NCBI GenBank assembly: GCA_946999425.1
Contig: CAMQDG010000033.1
Coordinates: 1-16,169, forward strand
Length of the DNA stretch: 16,169 bases
Direction: 5' to 3'
Origin: an uncultured Peptoniphilus sp.
Lineage (GTDB): Bacteria > Bacillota > Clostridia > Tissierellales > Peptoniphilaceae
The notes beneath the pieces were generated by a model. The model ran no database searches. It was not told the origin of the DNA and saw only the letters and a list, made by a program, of their open reading frames with translations. Position numbers and translations under genes: made by a program. Shown in pieces: positions 14,573 through 16,169 of this stretch. Every line of letters starts with the position of its first letter. Within the stretch, counting starts at the first letter, position 1.

Positions 14573-15850
14573 ATGGGCGTATTAGAAGAATTAATTGAGA
14601 TAGTAAAAGGAGATTCGCAAAGAGCCTTAGGCTGTACTGAACCTGTTGCAGTAGGATATTGTGCAAATGTTTGTGGATCTCTTATAGAAGATAAAGAAAA
14701 AATAAAAAATGTAGAAGTTATAGTATCAAAAAATATTTATAAAAACGGAAAATCTGTTTACATTCCTGTTGTACAGGAAAAAGGTCTTATGCTTGCAGCA
14801 AGTTTAGGTATTTTTGCTGATAAAGTTGAAGACGGTTTTATGGTTTTCAGTAAGATAAACAAAGAAATAATAGACAAGGCAGAAAAATTTATTGAAGAGG
14901 GTAAAATTACTTTAAGAGAAGATAATACTCCTAATGATGTCTATGTTGAAACAATTATTGAAACAGACAAAGATAAGGGAACAGTTATAATTTGCGGCGG
15001 ACACACAAAACTTCAAAAAGTTATAAAAAATGGGGAAGTTTTATATGAACAAAGCAATGAAAAAGAAGAAAAAGAAAACTCCTTTAACCTAAAAGATCTG
15101 TCTTTCCAAAAATTGAGAGAAATTGTAGAAAACGCACCTGAAGGGACCTTTGACTTTACCCTTGAAGGAATAGAAATAAATAAAAAAGCAGCAATTGCCG
15201 GATTAGATAAAGAAAATAGTTTAGGTTCAACTTTAAAACGTTTAAGAGATGAAAATATCTTACCTCAAAATTTTATAACAGAAGCAAGAATAATGACTGC
15301 CGCAGCTGCAGACATGAGAATGAGTGGACAAAATTATGAAATTATGACATCAGGCGGATCAGGCAACCAAGGTATAGGAGTAATTTTGCCTATTGAAATA
15401 GTCGCAAGTTATGAAGATGTTTCAAAAGATAAATTGGCAAAAGCACTATTTTTCGGTCATATCTTAAATAGATATGTAAAAGAATACTCAGGAAAATTAT
15501 CAGGTATGTGCGGATGTGCAATAGGAGCAGCAGTAGGAGCAACTTGCTCAATAGCTTGGCTCTTAGGTGGCACAGATGAAATGATAGCAGGAGCAGCAAC
15601 AAATGTTTACGCAAACCTAACAGGAATGGTATGTGACGGAGCAAAGGAATCTTGCTCAATGAAACTGTCAACTTCAGCAGAAGAAGCTATAGTTTCAGCA
15701 TATCTTGCAGTAAACGGCATGATTTCAGATAAATCAACAGGAGTAGTAGGAAAAACTATAGAAGAAACAATCTCCAACATAGGGAAACTCTCAAGGACAG
15801 CATTTAAAAACGTAGATGATGTAATGTTGGAAATAATAAAAGCAAACTAA
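14573..15850 (+). CDS. cyuA: CyuA-type L-cysteine desulfidase family protein (UPF0597)
   Basis: A 425-residue member of the L-cysteine desulfidase/UPF0597 family, related to the alpha chain of iron-sulfur L-serine dehydratases. Known members split cysteine to pyruvate, ammonia and sulfide using a [4Fe-4S] cluster. Family marks seen: RALGCTEPVAVGY (C21), TSGGSGNQGIGVILPI near 259-274, GMCGCAIGAAVGATCSIAW (C312, C314), and MVCDGAKESC (C354, C361). These include the Cys positions expected for the cluster. The ATG at 14573 has a strong ATAAGGAGA site and follows the regulator by 13 nt. It is the last gene before the operon terminator. In this setting the substrate may be cysteine, or a cysteine- or serine-like amino acid released by the upstream enzymes; that is inference. 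Confidence 0.88.
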   Translation: MGVLEELIEIVKGDSQRALGCTEPVAVGYCANVCGSLIEDKEKIKNVEVIVSKNIYKNGKSVYIPVVQEKGLMLAASLGIFADKVEDGFMVFSKINKEIIDKAEKFIEEGKITLREDNTPNDVYVETIIETDKDKGTVIICGGHTKLQKVIKNGEVLYEQSNEKEEKENSFNLKDLSFQKLREIVENAPEGTFDFTLEGIEINKKAAIAGLDKENSLGSTLKRLRDENILPQNFITEARIMTAAAADMRMSGQNYEIMTSGGSGNQGIGVILPIEIVASYEDVSKDKLAKALFFGHILNRYVKEYSGKLSGMCGCAIGAAVGATCSIAWLLGGTDEMIAGAATNVYANLTGMVCDGAKESCSMKLSTSAEEAIVSAYLAVNGMISDKSTGVVGKTIEETISNIGKLSRTAFKNVDDVMLEIIKAN

Positions 15851-15857
15851 ATAAAGT

Positions 15858-15889
15858 AAATAAGACCGTAAGTACGGTCTTATTTTTTT
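15858..15889 (+). terminator. Operon terminator
   Basis: TAAGACCGTA (15861-15870) and TACGGTCTTA (15873-15882) form a 10-bp inverted repeat followed by seven T residues. It closes the ten-gene unit 10 nt after the last stop codon. Confidence 0.92.
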
Positions 15890-15891
15890 AG

Positions 15892-16008
15892 TCTAAAGTA
15901 GGGTCAATTGGTGCAAAAATATTTGATTTAACAGAGAGATTAAAAAGTGACAAGTTACCAGAAGTTGATCAAATAGGGAAAATTAAAAAAAATAAGACAT
16001 GGGAATAA
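15892..16008 (+). pseudogene. 3' remnant of an unidentified gene
   Basis: A reading frame of 38 sense codons plus TAA begins directly after an in-frame TAG, with no ATG/GTG/TTG and ribosome site that would make sense. The predicted tail (KIFDLTERLKSDKLPEVDQI, then a Lys-rich end KNKTWE) has the composition of a real protein C-terminus and is followed by its own hairpin at 16015-16037. I read it as the leftover end of a gene whose front was lost when the operon or its neighbour was rearranged. I do not recognise the family. It could also be chance. Confidence 0.35.
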
Positions 16009-16012
16009 TTAA

Positions 16013-16078
16013 TTAGCATCTAGATTTTATAGATGCTTTTCTTATACCTAATTTTAAGGATGCTGTAATATAAGACAT
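16013..16078 (-). CDS. Possible 21-residue peptide or truncated gene start
   Basis: On the minus strand, AGGAGA (16083-16088) stands 4 nt before ATG at 16078, opening a short frame (MSYITASLKLGIRKASIKSR, then Cys and stop). It contains seven Lys/Arg residues if counted generously, with no acidic ones. The ribosome site is better than chance would usually give, but the frame stops inside the hairpin at 16015-16037. It could be the head of a gene cut short by rearrangement, a leader peptide, or accident. No function is proposed. Confidence 0.25.
   Translation of the reverse strand: MSYITASLKLGIRKASIKSRC
16015..16046 (+). terminator. Possible terminator of the gene remnant
   Basis: AGCATCTA (16015-16022) pairs with TAGATGCT (16030-16037) around a 7-nt loop, with TTTTCTTAT starting at the last base of the stem. 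The stem is short and AT-rich, so activity would be modest. Confidence 0.5.
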
Positions 16079-16169
16079 TTATTCTCCTAAGACTGATTTT
16101 TTATAATTTTTTATATTTATTTAGTCCTAAGAGCAAAGTTTTTATATTAAGCCCTCTTTTTTCTTATTG
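16079..16169. other. Non-coding AT-rich end of window with a repeated 8-mer
   Basis: No convincing gene is seen. TCCTAAGA occurs twice, at 16085-16092 and 16125-16132, the second 40 nt after the first and flanking a T/A-rich stretch. On the minus strand TATAAA-like boxes in this stretch might serve a promoter for the small frame ending at 16013, but no convincing -35/-10 pair is present. Confidence 0.35.

Noticed and set aside
1..16169. CRISPR array, insertion sequence or transposase
   Set aside because: No regularly spaced repeats, terminal inverted repeats with target duplications, or transposase-like proteins were seen on either strand.

Overview
The window is AT-rich throughout and tightly packed. 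It encodes a GatA/GatB amidotransferase, an ordinary Gram-positive style lipoprotein signal, strong AGGAGG-type ribosome sites and many overlapping genes. These point to a low-GC Gram-positive anaerobe (Firmicutes; a Tissierellia/Peptoniphilaceae-like or clostridial organism is my guess, not something the sequence proves).

Region 1 (1-3394) is housekeeping. It holds the 3' part of gatA, overlapped by gatB, then a tRNA-Ser(CGA) with an encoded CCA. A hairpin follows that can end transcription from both sides, and beyond it the convergent gene galU lies on the minus strand. Region 2 (3395-5560) is a two-component system: an OmpR-type response regulator overlapped by its membrane histidine kinase, closed by a strong terminator.

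Region 3 (5599-15890) is the centre of interest. It is one apparent 10-kb transcription unit of ten genes, all on the plus strand, with gaps of 15 nt or less or with overlaps. It starts at a near-consensus extended -10 promoter followed immediately by a long nested inverted repeat, and it ends at a strong terminator. Gene order: a complete Liv-type (branched-chain amino acid type) ABC importer (lipoprotein, two permeases, two ATPases), dihydroxyacetone-kinase-like DhaK and DhaL without DhaM, two tandem URO-D/MtaA-type paralogues that keep the H-x-C...C zinc motif of cobalamin-linked methyltransferases, a FadR/FCD-type GntR regulator, and a CyuA-type (L-cysteine desulfidase/UPF0597) iron-sulfur lyase. 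I read this as a substrate-inducible uptake and breakdown pathway for an unidentified small molecule, perhaps amino-acid-like, methylated or sulfur-containing. I know of no described pathway with this set of parts.

Region 4 (15891-16169) has no intact gene that I can defend. It contains a 38-codon open 3' gene remnant without a start, a small hairpin, and a 21-codon minus-strand reading frame with a good ribosome site.
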